Source: Bacteroidales bacterium
GTDB taxonomy: Bacteria > Bacteroidota > Bacteroidia > Bacteroidales > UBA932
Length of the DNA stretch: 26,821 nucleotides
Reading direction: 5' to 3'
Assembly (NCBI GenBank): GCA_016295455.1
Contig: JAEDLE010000025.1
Span: forward strand, 1-26,821
Made by a program: the position numbers and the translations under genes. Positions 15,073 to 23,265 of this stretch are shown piece after piece. Position 1 is the stretch's first letter, and every line of letters begins with the position of its first letter. The notes beneath the pieces are model-generated. The model had not been told where the DNA came from, did no database searches, and was given only the letters and a program-made list of their open reading frames with translations.

Positions 15073-17307
15073 ATGAAAAGGCTTATATTGATATTTTTCG
15101 TTGCTGTTCTGGTTTCAGCATGTGGAAAAGTGTCCGGTGATGTGGAAATAGAAACCTCCGAAGGAACTCTGATACTCACCCCTATGATGGACAATGCCGT
15201 CAGGGTCAGGATGATGGGTAACCCGACCCATGAGGTGGAGGAACTCATCTTCACTGAGAAAGTGCCCGCACCACGGTTCAAAGTGGTCAAGAATGCTGAA
15301 ATGGTTGAGATCAGTACCCAAAAGCTGACGGTGCGTTATCATTATGCCGATGAGACTTTGTCTTTCCTTGATGCCGAGGGCAGGGAACTGTTCAGGGAGA
15401 AATCCGGGTCAAGGATGATGAAACCTTCGGAGATAATGGGGGATCCGACTTATGAAACCTGCCAGACCTTCGAAATGCAGGAAGACGACCATCAGTTCGG
15501 AACAGGCCAGTTCCAGGACGGCGTCCTGGACATATTCGGACACTCCCGCCGACTTACCCAGAACAACACTCAGATAGTGAGCCCTATGGTCATATCCAGC
15601 AAGGGATATGGCATATTGTGGCATAACTATGGGCGCACCGAATTCAATCCAGGTAGCGAAATGTTTACCATATATCCGATACCTGGAGAATTCGAAGAAC
15701 CTTTGGTTTTTCATGGTAGAGTTATGCCGGGAAGGCCTGTATATGAAGGTACTTTTGAAGTTGATGAAGATGGCATGTATTCTCTTCTTGTATGTGTGGG
15801 CAGGGAAGGAACCAGAGGAGGACATCAGGTTTCAGTTGATGGAATCAGAATCATAGATGATGATAATGCCTGGCTTCCGACAGTATCAGCTACTGTCCGT
15901 CTCTCGGCAGGAAAGCATACACTCAATGTTGTCGGCTCAAAGGCGGAAGCGGTGGAACTCTATGTCCACAAATCTGACTGTACCACGACTTTCTACTCTC
16001 CTGTATCCCAGAATTACGATTATGCTGTGTTCTCCTGAACTGCCGACGAGGTGATTGCTGCGTACAGGAAACTTACCGGTCCTGTCCCGCATATGCAGGA
16101 TTGGGCGTTCGGCTTCATCCAGTGCAGGGAACGATATGACACTCAGGCAGAGCTGCTCGAAAATGCCAATGGCTTCAAAGAGAGGAATATACCTGTGGAT
16201 CTTTTTGTTCAGGACTGGAAATGGTGGGGAGAAACCGGATGGAATTCCATGGTGTTTGACAAGAACAAATATCCGGACCCGAAGGCTATGGTGGACAGTG
16301 TGCATTCCATGGGCTACAAGGCAATGATTTCGGTATGGTCCCGTGTTGAACACGGAACGGTTTTGGGTGATGCCATTGAGGAAAAGGGATATTTCATTCC
16401 TGGTACGGAATGGATAGATTATTTTAATCCTGAAGCTGCGGACTACTATTGGAGGAACTTCAGGGACAGTCTGGTGGTCCTCGGTTTCGACGGCTGGTGG
16501 TTTGACGCCACTGAACCGGACAATGACTATGAGCTCCTGGACAGAAGGGTGAAAGCCAACACCATACCTGGCGATGTATACAGGAATGTGTATCCTCTCG
16601 TTGCCAACAGGTCCATGTACAATGGCTTCAAGGAGTATTATCCTGCGGACGGGATGCCTGTCGTCCTGACCAGAAGCGCATTCGCCGGAAGCCAGCGTTA
16701 CGGCGTCATTACCTGGTCCGGAGACATAAGCGGAACCTGGGCTTCTTTCAGACGTCAGATTGTTGGCGGTCTCGGACAGAGTTCTGCCGGCCTTCCTTGG
16801 TGGACTTATGATGCCGGTGGATTCTCCCGTCCTGTTGATCAATATACCAATGAAGATTATCAGGAGGTTATGCTTCGTTTTATCGAGACTGCCGTGTTCC
16901 TGCCGTTCATGAGGGTTCACGGAATGAGCAGCCATACCGAACCTTGGAACTACAGCGACGAGACCAACAGGATCTATGTTGAGAATATCAAGCTTCGCTA
17001 TCAGCTTCAGCCATATATACTTGAAGTGGCGAGAAGAGTATCTGAAGAAGGCTATACCATGATGCGTCCTCTCGTCTTTGATTTCGCATCTGATCCGGAG
17101 GCTCTGAAGCAGACTACCGAGTATATGTTCGGGCCTGATTATCTGGTTTGTCCGGTGACCGAGCCTAAAGTTCAGAAATGGAGTGTATATTTGCCTGTCA
17201 ATGAAGCTGGATGGGAAGACTTCAGGACCGGTGAGCACTATGACGGCGGCCAGTACCTGGATGTCCCGGTAACACTTGAAGCCATACCTGTATTCAAAAG
17301 ACTATGA
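15073..17307 (+). pseudogene. GH31 alpha-glycosidase gene with an internal TGA stop
   Basis: The reading frame of 745 codons is intact except for TGA at 16036-16038 (codon 322). The intact paralogue at 5308 has a Gly (GGC) at the aligned place (VFAGSADEV versus VFS*TADEV), so GGA to TGA is the likely single change; no frameshift is involved. The upstream part holds a lipobox (LVSAC, Cys17), the N-terminal sandwich and the PA14-like insert. The downstream part (16039-17307) holds the whole catalytic barrel, with GWWFDATEPDND (nucleophile Asp478) and TWSGDISGTW. Restart at GTG 16051 would give a barrel without signal peptide or N-terminal domain. TGA is a normal stop in neighbouring genes, so recoding is unlikely. 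The gene was probably the fourth enzyme of the GH27-GH5-GH127 operon. A sequencing error is the main alternative. Confidence 0.85.
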
Positions 17308-17488
17308 GTCAGCATAGAAACTGATTCTTGAGATTAAGGTTTAGCCTCAGAGTCAATTTGTATGTATTGATAGTTGTGTGTTTTTTGGGGGGCGGCCATC
17401 CGTCCCCTCTGTTGTACATAATCAAGAGACGCCTTCCCGTTTTGGCGAAAAAACGTATGCAGTCATATGTTCTGATGTGTTTTCCTCT

Positions 17489-17496
17489 TATATTTG
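17489..17496 (+). promoter_or_regulatory. -7 box upstream of the UvrD-like helicase gene
   Basis: TATATTTG matches TAnnTTTG and would start transcription near 17503, about 30 bases before the ATG at 17533. The -33 element is weak. The remaining sequence from 17308 shows no convincing gene or terminator. Confidence 0.45.
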
Positions 17497-17532
17497 CACT
17501 ATGTGGCGAAGCCGCGTTTTTGAAGATACCGG

Positions 17533-19716
17533 ATGGATCTGAAGAGTCTGAATGAGAGGCAGCGCGAAGCAGTGGAGACCACGGAAGGGCGCGTCAGGGT
17601 AATTGCCGGAGCCGGGTCGGGAAAGACCCGCGCCCTGGCCTACAGGTACGCGTATATCGTGAACGAACTGGGTGTGGAGCCCTGCGGCATACTGTGTCTG
17701 ACCTTTACCAACAAGGCCGCACAGCAGATGAAGTCCCGCGTCAGCCAGCTCGTGCCTCCCGGATATGCCAATGACCTGATCTGCACCATCCACGGCTTCT
17801 GCGTCCGTTTCCTGCGCGAGGAAATCTACCGCATAGGTTATCCCGCAAACTTCCGCATCCTCGATGAGGAAGATATGAAATCACTTGCCCGCCAGGTACT
17901 TGGGGCGAACAATCAGGAACGTTCGGTAAAGACGGTCCGTTCGCTGCTGGAAGCTCTGGCGGGTTTCAAATGCGAGTCCTACATAGAGGACCACGTCATG
18001 CCGCACGATGTTCCGGCCGACAGGTCCGCTTTTCCGCTGCACGTGCAGCTGCTCTACAGCCAGGTGGACAAGCTGTCCCTTGATTATGACGACCTTATAG
18101 CCTTTACCCGTCATATACTCCACAATTTTCCTGACGCCCGTACCAAATGGCAGGAGCAGCTCAGTTACGTCATGGTGGACGAGGCCCAGGACTGCAATGC
18201 CGGAGAGTGGGACATCATCGAGACCCTGTCCAAAGTCAGCGGCAACCTCTTTGTCGTGGGAGATCCGGACCAGTCCATCTATGAATGGCGGGGCGCCCGT
18301 CCGGACGTCTTCCTGCGTTTCGACTCCGAACGGGACATAGTCCTCGACCAGAACTACAGGTCCACAGCCAATATCCTCGGAGTCGCCAACTCCATCATAG
18401 GCAATAACCGTATACGCCTGGAAAAGAATATGTTCACGCGGGAAGGCGACGGCGATTCCATCATCCATTTCCATGCTGCCGACGAACGTCAGGAAGCTGC
18501 CTGGATATGCCGGCGCATTATGGACGCTGTGGCTGGGGGCGCTTCATATGCAGACTTTGCCGTCCTTTTCCGCGCATCCCATCTCTCCCGCACCATCGAG
18601 CAGGAACTCATACGCAACAATGTGCCGTATATGATGTGGGGCGGTGTCCGCTTCTTCGAAAGGACCGAGATAAAGGACTGCCTGAGCTACCTCAGGCTGA
18701 TAGCCGGAGATGACGACCTGGCTTTCGAACGCGTCATCAACACCCCGTCCAGAAAAGTCGGAAAGGCGACTCTCGAACTTGTCGGGGAATATGCCGACAG
18801 GGACGGGCTTTCCCTCTACACCGCCCTCAAGGAGCATATTGATGACCCGAAGCTCGGGCGTACCGCCGTCAAGGAGTTCATTTCCGTAATTGAGAGCTGC
18901 CGTCAGCGCAGGGACAGCGCTCCGGTGTCAGTGCTCCTGGAATACGTCCTTGACAAGACCGGCCTCAAGGGAGAATACCGTGACGACAATGACGAGCAGC
19001 GTCTGGAAAACATCACCGAACTGATGGACGGGATACGCAGCTACGAGCTTGAGCACGAATACGATACCCACAATCTTGACAGATATCTCCAGGATATTTC
19101 GCTCTATACCAACGCCGACTACCGCAAGGATGCCGACAAGGTCCGCCTAATGACCGTTCACCAGTCCAAGGGTCTGGAGTTCCCATACGTGTTCGTGGCG
19201 GGGCTCAGCGAAGGCATATTCCCTAATGCCAGGAGCATAAGGGAGAGGAAGGCATCTGCGCTGGAAGAGGAGAGAAGGCTGATGTATGTGGCGGCTACCA
19301 GGGCGGAAAAATGCCTTTATCTTACTGAGTCAGAGGGGTATAATGCCCAGGCGAGGTCGGAGAAGCTGCCTTCGCGTTTCATTGCGGAGATATCCCGGCA
19401 ATACTTCGTCACCGAAGGGGATATGGATGAGGCGCTCTGGGCAAGGCTCAAGAATCAGATAGAGCTGGAGAAAATCATACTCTCGCAGGAAGACGGCCTG
19501 CCTGAGGGAGCAGATGGGAACGGGGTTGCCATATCCCCGGGGAATATGGTGAGACACCGTCTGTTCGGTACGGGTACCGTGCTCTCCGTCGACGCCGGCG
19601 GTTCCTGCAAGGTACGTTTCGACAGCGGGTTGACCCGTTTCCTGAGGAAGGATGTGCTCGAGAAAGTCGTGGCTATCCAGATCTGCGTTCCAAGTGACGG
19701 CAAGCATCTGAACTGA
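17533..19716 (+). CDS. UvrD/PcrA-type ATP-dependent DNA helicase (SF1A)
   Basis: A 727-residue 3'-5' helicase of the UvrD/Rep/PcrA family. The motifs are in order: Q motif NERQREAV (7-14), Walker A GAGSGKT (26-32), LTFTNKAAQQMK (Ia), TIHGFC (Ib), VDEAQD with Asp216-Glu217 (II), GDPDQSIYEWRGA (III), DQNYRST (IV), RLMTVHQSKGLEF (V) and RRLMYVAATRA (VI). The C-terminus (GNMVRHRLFGTGTVLSVD...VRFDSG) is the Tudor-like tail seen in PcrA. It probably acts in nucleotide excision or mismatch repair and in clearing stalled replication forks. It is complete and of normal length. It stands alone on the plus strand, with a -7 box upstream, and is convergent with the HAD phosphatase gene. Confidence 0.93.
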   Translation: MDLKSLNERQREAVETTEGRVRVIAGAGSGKTRALAYRYAYIVNELGVEPCGILCLTFTNKAAQQMKSRVSQLVPPGYANDLICTIHGFCVRFLREEIYRIGYPANFRILDEEDMKSLARQVLGANNQERSVKTVRSLLEALAGFKCESYIEDHVMPHDVPADRSAFPLHVQLLYSQVDKLSLDYDDLIAFTRHILHNFPDARTKWQEQLSYVMVDEAQDCNAGEWDIIETLSKVSGNLFVVGDPDQSIYEWRGARPDVFLRFDSERDIVLDQNYRSTANILGVANSIIGNNRIRLEKNMFTREGDGDSIIHFHAADERQEAAWICRRIMDAVAGGASYADFAVLFRASHLSRTIEQELIRNNVPYMMWGGVRFFERTEIKDCLSYLRLIAGDDDLAFERVINTPSRKVGKATLELVGEYADRDGLSLYTALKEHIDDPKLGRTAVKEFISVIESCRQRRDSAPVSVLLEYVLDKTGLKGEYRDDNDEQRLENITELMDGIRSYELEHEYDTHNLDRYLQDISLYTNADYRKDADKVRLMTVHQSKGLEFPYVFVAGLSEGIFPNARSIRERKASALEEERRLMYVAATRAEKCLYLTESEGYNAQARSEKLPSRFIAEISRQYFVTEGDMDEALWARLKNQIELEKIILSQEDGLPEGADGNGVAISPGNMVRHRLFGTGTVLSVDAGGSCKVRFDSGLTRFLRKDVLEKVVAIQICVPSDGKHLN

Positions 19717-19754
19717 CGGCTTTCAGGGTTTTCTCTGCTGCAAATAGTTCTGTT

Positions 19755-20429
19755 TCAGACTCCAAGTGCCTGCAATATCGCCGCTTCCAGCTCGGTAACG
19801 GTGTTCACTTTCACGCTTGCGGACACTAGGGACGGCAGGGGCCTGAACCCCCAGCCCACTCCGATTCCGCATATTCCGGCATTCTTCGCCGTGGACATGT
19901 CCGTTTCGGAATCACCGCACATCACCACGTTGCCGGGAGCTTTGCTTCTGTCCATACCGGCGGCATCCATCGCCTTGAAGACTATCTCGGGAGAAGGCTT
20001 CAGCGGCCAGCCCGGCCTGTTGCCCAGCACAGCGGCGAAACCTATGCCCGGGAACATGATTTCAGCCAGTTTTTCCGTGCCGGACTGGAACTTGTTCGAG
20101 GCTATGGCCAGTGCTATGCCCTTTCCCGAAAGCCTCGCCAGCATATCCGCGATTCCTGAATATGGCGCCGTGAGCACATCGATGTGTTCGGTATAGTAGC
20201 CGGTGAACAGTTCCAGAATGTCGTCCACCAGCTCTTCGTTGTCTGAAAGTGCTTCAGGCAGAGCCTTTTTTATCAGATTCCTGACCCCGTGCCCCACCAT
20301 CATCCTGCACTCGCTGACGCTGTGTGTCGGAAAGCCCCTTAGCTCGAGGGCATGGTTCACGGCGCAGCTCAGGTCTCCGATGCTGTCGATCAGGGTTCCG
20401 TCCAAATCGAATATCGCAAGCTTTTCCAT
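19755..20429 (-). CDS. HAD-superfamily phosphatase, phosphoglycolate-phosphatase-like
   Basis: A 224-residue cytoplasmic hydrolase. Motif I is FDLDGTL (Asp8 nucleophile, Asp10), motif II lies in AIASNK, the Lys of motif III in WPLKPSPEIV, and motif IV is CGDSETDMSTAKNAG. The helical cap between residues 15 and 85 places it in the Gph/PGMB subgroup. Phosphoglycolate phosphatase is the usual annotation, but substrate cannot be set from motifs. Its ATG overlaps the stop of the upstream GNAT gene (TAATG), so the two are translated from one transcript. Confidence 0.88.
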   Translation of the reverse strand: MEKLAIFDLDGTLIDSIGDLSCAVNHALELRGFPTHSVSECRMMVGHGVRNLIKKALPEALSDNEELVDDILELFTGYYTEHIDVLTAPYSGIADMLARLSGKGIALAIASNKFQSGTEKLAEIMFPGIGFAAVLGNRPGWPLKPSPEIVFKAMDAAGMDRSKAPGNVVMCGDSETDMSTAKNAGICGIGVGWGFRPLPSLVSASVKVNTVTELEAAILQALGV

Positions 20430-21025
20430 TACAATTCCCTGTACATCCTGACATATTCCTCCCCGAAGAAGAGCATATGCTCACTCTCCCGGAAGCCCAT
20501 GCCTTCGTAATATCTTCTGAGCCAGTCCCTATGGTTGTCGGCTATCAGGCCTATCCGCCCGGATCCGCTTTCCTTTGCCCTGGCAAAACCCTCCTCCATC
20601 AGCCTTTCCGCCAGATGGTATCCCCTGAACTCGGGCTCGACCGCCACCGAATCCAGGTAATACTCTCCGGGGAAGGTCTCCATCTCCGTACCGGCCTCAA
20701 GTTCCCTGCCCCTGATCTTTCCTATCAGAGCGAAAGTCTTCTTCCTGCTTTCTTCGTATATGTCGCCGGGATATGCCACCAGACATCCGGCATTTTTGCC
20801 GTCAACCTTGGCTATCAATGAATTGCGATAAGAATAAAGCGTGTCTTCCATCTTGCATATGGCAACGAGTGCAGGATCTTCCTCCGCATCGGGCCCCATG
20901 GTGCCCAGTCCCATCGCCGCCAAAACCGTCTTTGCGATGAAAGGGGCGTCCTCTTTCCGGGCGGCGCATATGCTGACCCGTGTCGCCATATTCCTTTCAT
21001 CGGTCTGTGTCTTTCTCTTTATCAT
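20429..21025 (-). CDS. GNAT-family N-acetyltransferase
   Basis: A 198-residue protein. The GNAT core is in the second half: YYLDSVAVEPEFRGYHLAERLMEEGFARAKESG is strand beta4 and the acetyl-CoA pyrophosphate loop in a modified Q/RxxGxG/A form, followed by IGLIADNHRDWLRRYYEGMGF, a typical beta5-alpha4 end. The acceptor substrate is unknown. The start at 21025 fits a candidate -7 box at 21058-21051 minus; MATRVSIC at 20989 is an alternative. It is the first gene of a two-gene unit with the HAD phosphatase. Confidence 0.85.
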   Translation of the reverse strand: MIKRKTQTDERNMATRVSICAARKEDAPFIAKTVLAAMGLGTMGPDAEEDPALVAICKMEDTLYSYRNSLIAKVDGKNAGCLVAYPGDIYEESRKKTFALIGKIRGRELEAGTEMETFPGEYYLDSVAVEPEFRGYHLAERLMEEGFARAKESGSGRIGLIADNHRDWLRRYYEGMGFRESEHMLFFGEEYVRMYREL

Positions 21026-21050
21026 GCAGTATGTTCAAGTTTAAGATGTG

Positions 21051-21058
21051 CAAATATG
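21051..21058 (-). promoter_or_regulatory. -7-like box for the GNAT/HAD unit
   Basis: On the minus strand CATATTTG differs by one base from TAnnTTTG and would start transcription about 20 bases before ATG 21025. No clear -33 element. Confidence 0.35.
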
Positions 21059-21087
21059 CTGTTTTTTATCCGATTTTCCGTCTTCCC

Positions 21088-21119
21088 TTGCTGAAAGAAT
21101 CCAACTATTGCTATCTTTG
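21088..21119 (+). promoter_or_regulatory. Promoter of the aminotransferase gene
   Basis: TTG (21088-21090) and TATCTTTG (21112-21119) are 21 bases apart, matching the Bacteroidota -33/-7 pattern. Transcription would begin near 21126, which rules out the longer frame beginning at 21048 and supports ATG 21150. Confidence 0.6.
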
Positions 21120-21149
21120 CCGCTGCGAACAAATAACATCTTCATCTAT

Positions 21150-22358
21150 ATGCCAACGATTTCAAAGAAATCCACCGCTATGCCGGCTTCCGCCATCAGG
21201 AAGTTCGTACCGCTCGCAGACGCTGCGAAGGCGGCAGGCACCAAAGTCTATCATCTCAATGTGGGCGCTCCTGACATCAAGTCCCCAAAGTGCGCTCTGG
21301 ACGCCGTAGTGAAGAAGTGCGGCGAACTTGACCACATTTCCTACACCAATTCCGCAGGCCTCATGGAACTCCGTCAGGGTCTTGTCGAGAAGTATTACAG
21401 GAAGATAGGCATCAATATCGAGGTTCCGGAGATTCTTATCCAGGTGGCAGGCAGCGAGGCGTTCGCCGTGGCAATGCAGCTTACCTGTGACGAAGGCGAC
21501 GAAATCATAGTGTTCGAGCCTTTCTACACCAACTACAACACTTTCGCTTACCTTTACGGCATCACCCTCAAGGCGGTGCACACTGACATACATCAGGATT
21601 TCGCCCTCCCTCCGGTAGAGGAGATGGAGAAGCTTGTCACCCCTAGGACCAAGGCCGTCCTCATCAGCAATCCGAGCAACCCGTCCGGAACGCTCTATTC
21701 GAGGAAGGACCTCGAGAGCATAGGCGAACTCTGCAGGAAGCACGACCTTTTCCTCATTTCGGATGAGGTTTACCGAGAGTACTGCTTCACCGACGAGCCT
21801 CATTTCTCCGCCATCAACCTTCCGGGACTTGAGCAGAACGTCATATTGGTAGACTCGGTATCAAAGCGATACAACCTCTGTGGCGCCAGAATCGGCTGCG
21901 TCATCTCCCACAACAAGGAGGTCATGGCAGCTGCGATGAAATATGCCCAGTCACGCCTCTGCCCTCCGGTACTCGGCCAGTATGCCTCAATCGGAGCCCT
22001 CGACACTCCTCAGGAGTATTTCGACGAGACCGTCAAGGAGTACATCAAGCGCCGCGACTGCGCTGTGGATATGCTGAACGCAATGCCTGGAGTATATGCT
22101 CCGAGGCCGAAGGGCGCGTTCTACACCATCGCCGAACTCCCTGTGGACAATGCCGAGTCATTCGTGAAGTGGATGCTCTCCGAGTTCAGGCTGGACGGCG
22201 CCACCACCATGGTGACCCCTGTTTCGTCATTCTACAAGACCCCGGGTGAAGGCCTGAATCAGGTCAGGATAGCATATGTGCTTGAAGTTCCTGAACTGGA
22301 GAAGGCAATGAAGATACTTGCCGCCGGCCTCCTGGCTTACCCTGGCAGGACTTTATAG
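21150..22358 (+). CDS. Class I/II PLP-dependent aminotransferase (aspartate-aminotransferase-like)
   Basis: 402 residues from ATG 21150, chosen because the promoter lies downstream of the alternative start at 21048. Fold type I features are visible: HLNVGAPDIKSP, SYTNSAGLMELRQGLVEKYY, VAGSEAFAVAMQLTCDEGDEI (PLP phosphate region), ISNPSNPSG, FLISDEVYREY (Asp that contacts the pyridine nitrogen), and DSVSKRYNLCGARIG with the Schiff-base Lys239. The C-terminal LNQVRIAYV holds the Arg that binds the substrate carboxylate. The exact amino acid donor is not set; aspartate or branched/aromatic substrates are all possible for this group. It is complete and followed by a strong hairpin. Confidence 0.9.
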   Translation: MPTISKKSTAMPASAIRKFVPLADAAKAAGTKVYHLNVGAPDIKSPKCALDAVVKKCGELDHISYTNSAGLMELRQGLVEKYYRKIGINIEVPEILIQVAGSEAFAVAMQLTCDEGDEIIVFEPFYTNYNTFAYLYGITLKAVHTDIHQDFALPPVEEMEKLVTPRTKAVLISNPSNPSGTLYSRKDLESIGELCRKHDLFLISDEVYREYCFTDEPHFSAINLPGLEQNVILVDSVSKRYNLCGARIGCVISHNKEVMAAAMKYAQSRLCPPVLGQYASIGALDTPQEYFDETVKEYIKRRDCAVDMLNAMPGVYAPRPKGAFYTIAELPVDNAESFVKWMLSEFRLDGATTMVTPVSSFYKTPGEGLNQVRIAYVLEVPELEKAMKILAAGLLAYPGRTL

Positions 22359-22380
22359 AATCGGTGAATCTAGGAACTTG

Positions 22381-22415
22381 AGGAGGGCGACTGACAGTGA
22401 TTCAGTCGCCCTCCT
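22381..22415. terminator. Bidirectional terminator hairpin between aminotransferase and ZIP transporter
   Basis: AGGAGGGCGACTGA (22381-22394) is perfectly complementary to 22402-22415, with a 7-base loop. It lies between two convergent genes. Confidence 0.75.
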
Positions 22416-22426
22416 GCATATCTCTA

Positions 22427-23173
22427 TCAACAGGAAGCCAGGGCTATGGTCAGGAAACCCAGCATCAGGGCGTAGGTGGCATACTTGTGATAGCCGTGCG
22501 AATGGGTTTCCGGTATCATTTCGTCGCTGACGACATAAAGCATCAGGCCGCCCACAAAGGCCAGCATCAGCGGGAGCACCATCTGGGATATGGCTCCAAG
22601 CGCATAACCCAGCCATACACCGGCTATCTCCAGCAGGGATATCACCAGCGCTGCTATACCCGCCCTCAGGCGGCTCACCCCGGCCACGAGCAGTGGTGCA
22701 ATCACTATCATCGCCTCGGGAATGTTCTGGATGGAGATTCCCAGCACCACGCTCCAGGCATCCGCAGTGTCTTCCATATTGAACCCAACTCCTGCCGCCA
22801 TTCCTTCCGGCAGTTTGTGCATCGCAATGGCAAGCACTATCAGCAGGGTCTTGTCCAGATTCCGGTTGTGCCCGTGCTCTTCCGGATCTACACCCGTAAG
22901 GCTGTGAAGGTGCGGCGTCACTACATCCATCAGGTTCAGGAACAGCACTCCGCAGCATACACCCGCGAGTATCATCCACCACCTTCCGCCGTCGGCAAAT
23001 TCCATTGCAGGCACCAGCAGGCCCAGCACCGATGCGGCGAGCATCACTCCGGCGCAATAACCCATCACCGTATCCTGCCACTTGTGGCTCATCCCCTTGA
23101 AAAAGAAGCCGATGGCCGAACCCAACAAAGTCGAGCCGCACAGTCCCGCGGCACTTAGCCATATTTCTCTCAT
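22427..23173 (-). CDS. ZIP-family divalent metal transporter
   Basis: 248 residues from ATG 23173. A longer start at 23194 falls inside the promoter -7 box and is rejected. Several hydrophobic segments span the inner membrane. The two metal-site helices are typical of ZIP proteins: AMHKLPEGMAAGVGF (helix IV, His-Pro-Glu-Gly) and SIQNIPEAMIV (helix V, Asn-Pro-Glu). A His/Asp/Glu-rich loop (LHSLTGVDPEEHGHNRN) precedes helix IV. The family imports zinc and sometimes iron or manganese. It is a single-gene unit, divergent from the phosphatase gene. Confidence 0.9.
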   Translation of the reverse strand: MREIWLSAAGLCGSTLLGSAIGFFFKGMSHKWQDTVMGYCAGVMLAASVLGLLVPAMEFADGGRWWMILAGVCCGVLFLNLMDVVTPHLHSLTGVDPEEHGHNRNLDKTLLIVLAIAMHKLPEGMAAGVGFNMEDTADAWSVVLGISIQNIPEAMIVIAPLLVAGVSRLRAGIAALVISLLEIAGVWLGYALGAISQMVLPLMLAFVGGLMLYVVSDEMIPETHSHGYHKYATYALMLGFLTIALASC

Positions 23174-23191
23174 GTCCAGAATTCTTTTGTG

Positions 23192-23199
23192 CAAATATA
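23192..23199 (-). promoter_or_regulatory. -7 box for the ZIP transporter gene
   Basis: On the minus strand TATATTTG matches TAnnTTTG. Transcription would start near 23186, giving a very short leader before ATG 23173, and excludes the ATG at 23194. Confidence 0.55.
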
Positions 23200-23265
23200 G
23201 GGTTTAGAATTCAAAAACAGCCCTCCGGTTTTGCGTCAGAGGTCAAAAAACACGATATTAGCGCT

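Noticed and set aside
16036..16038. TGA recoding (selenocysteine or glycine) in the GH31 gene
   Set aside because: Neighbouring genes use TGA as a normal stop, the paralogue has glycine, and no selenocysteine context is expected in this family.
15937..17238. 433-codon open frame on the minus strand
   Set aside because: It lies opposite the GH31 catalytic barrel with all its motifs, and its own translation has no recognisable domain.
5308..17307. Recent tandem duplication of GH31
   Set aside because: The two copies differ at many codons and amino acids, so they are diverged paralogues rather than a new duplicate.
17328..17555. 75-codon frame before the UvrD-like gene
   Set aside because: It has a hydrophobic stretch, but it contains the likely promoter of the helicase gene, overlaps its start, and shows no family features.
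21048..21149. N-terminal extension of the aminotransferase
   Set aside because: A -33/-7 promoter lies inside it and the aligned protein begins at ATG 21150.
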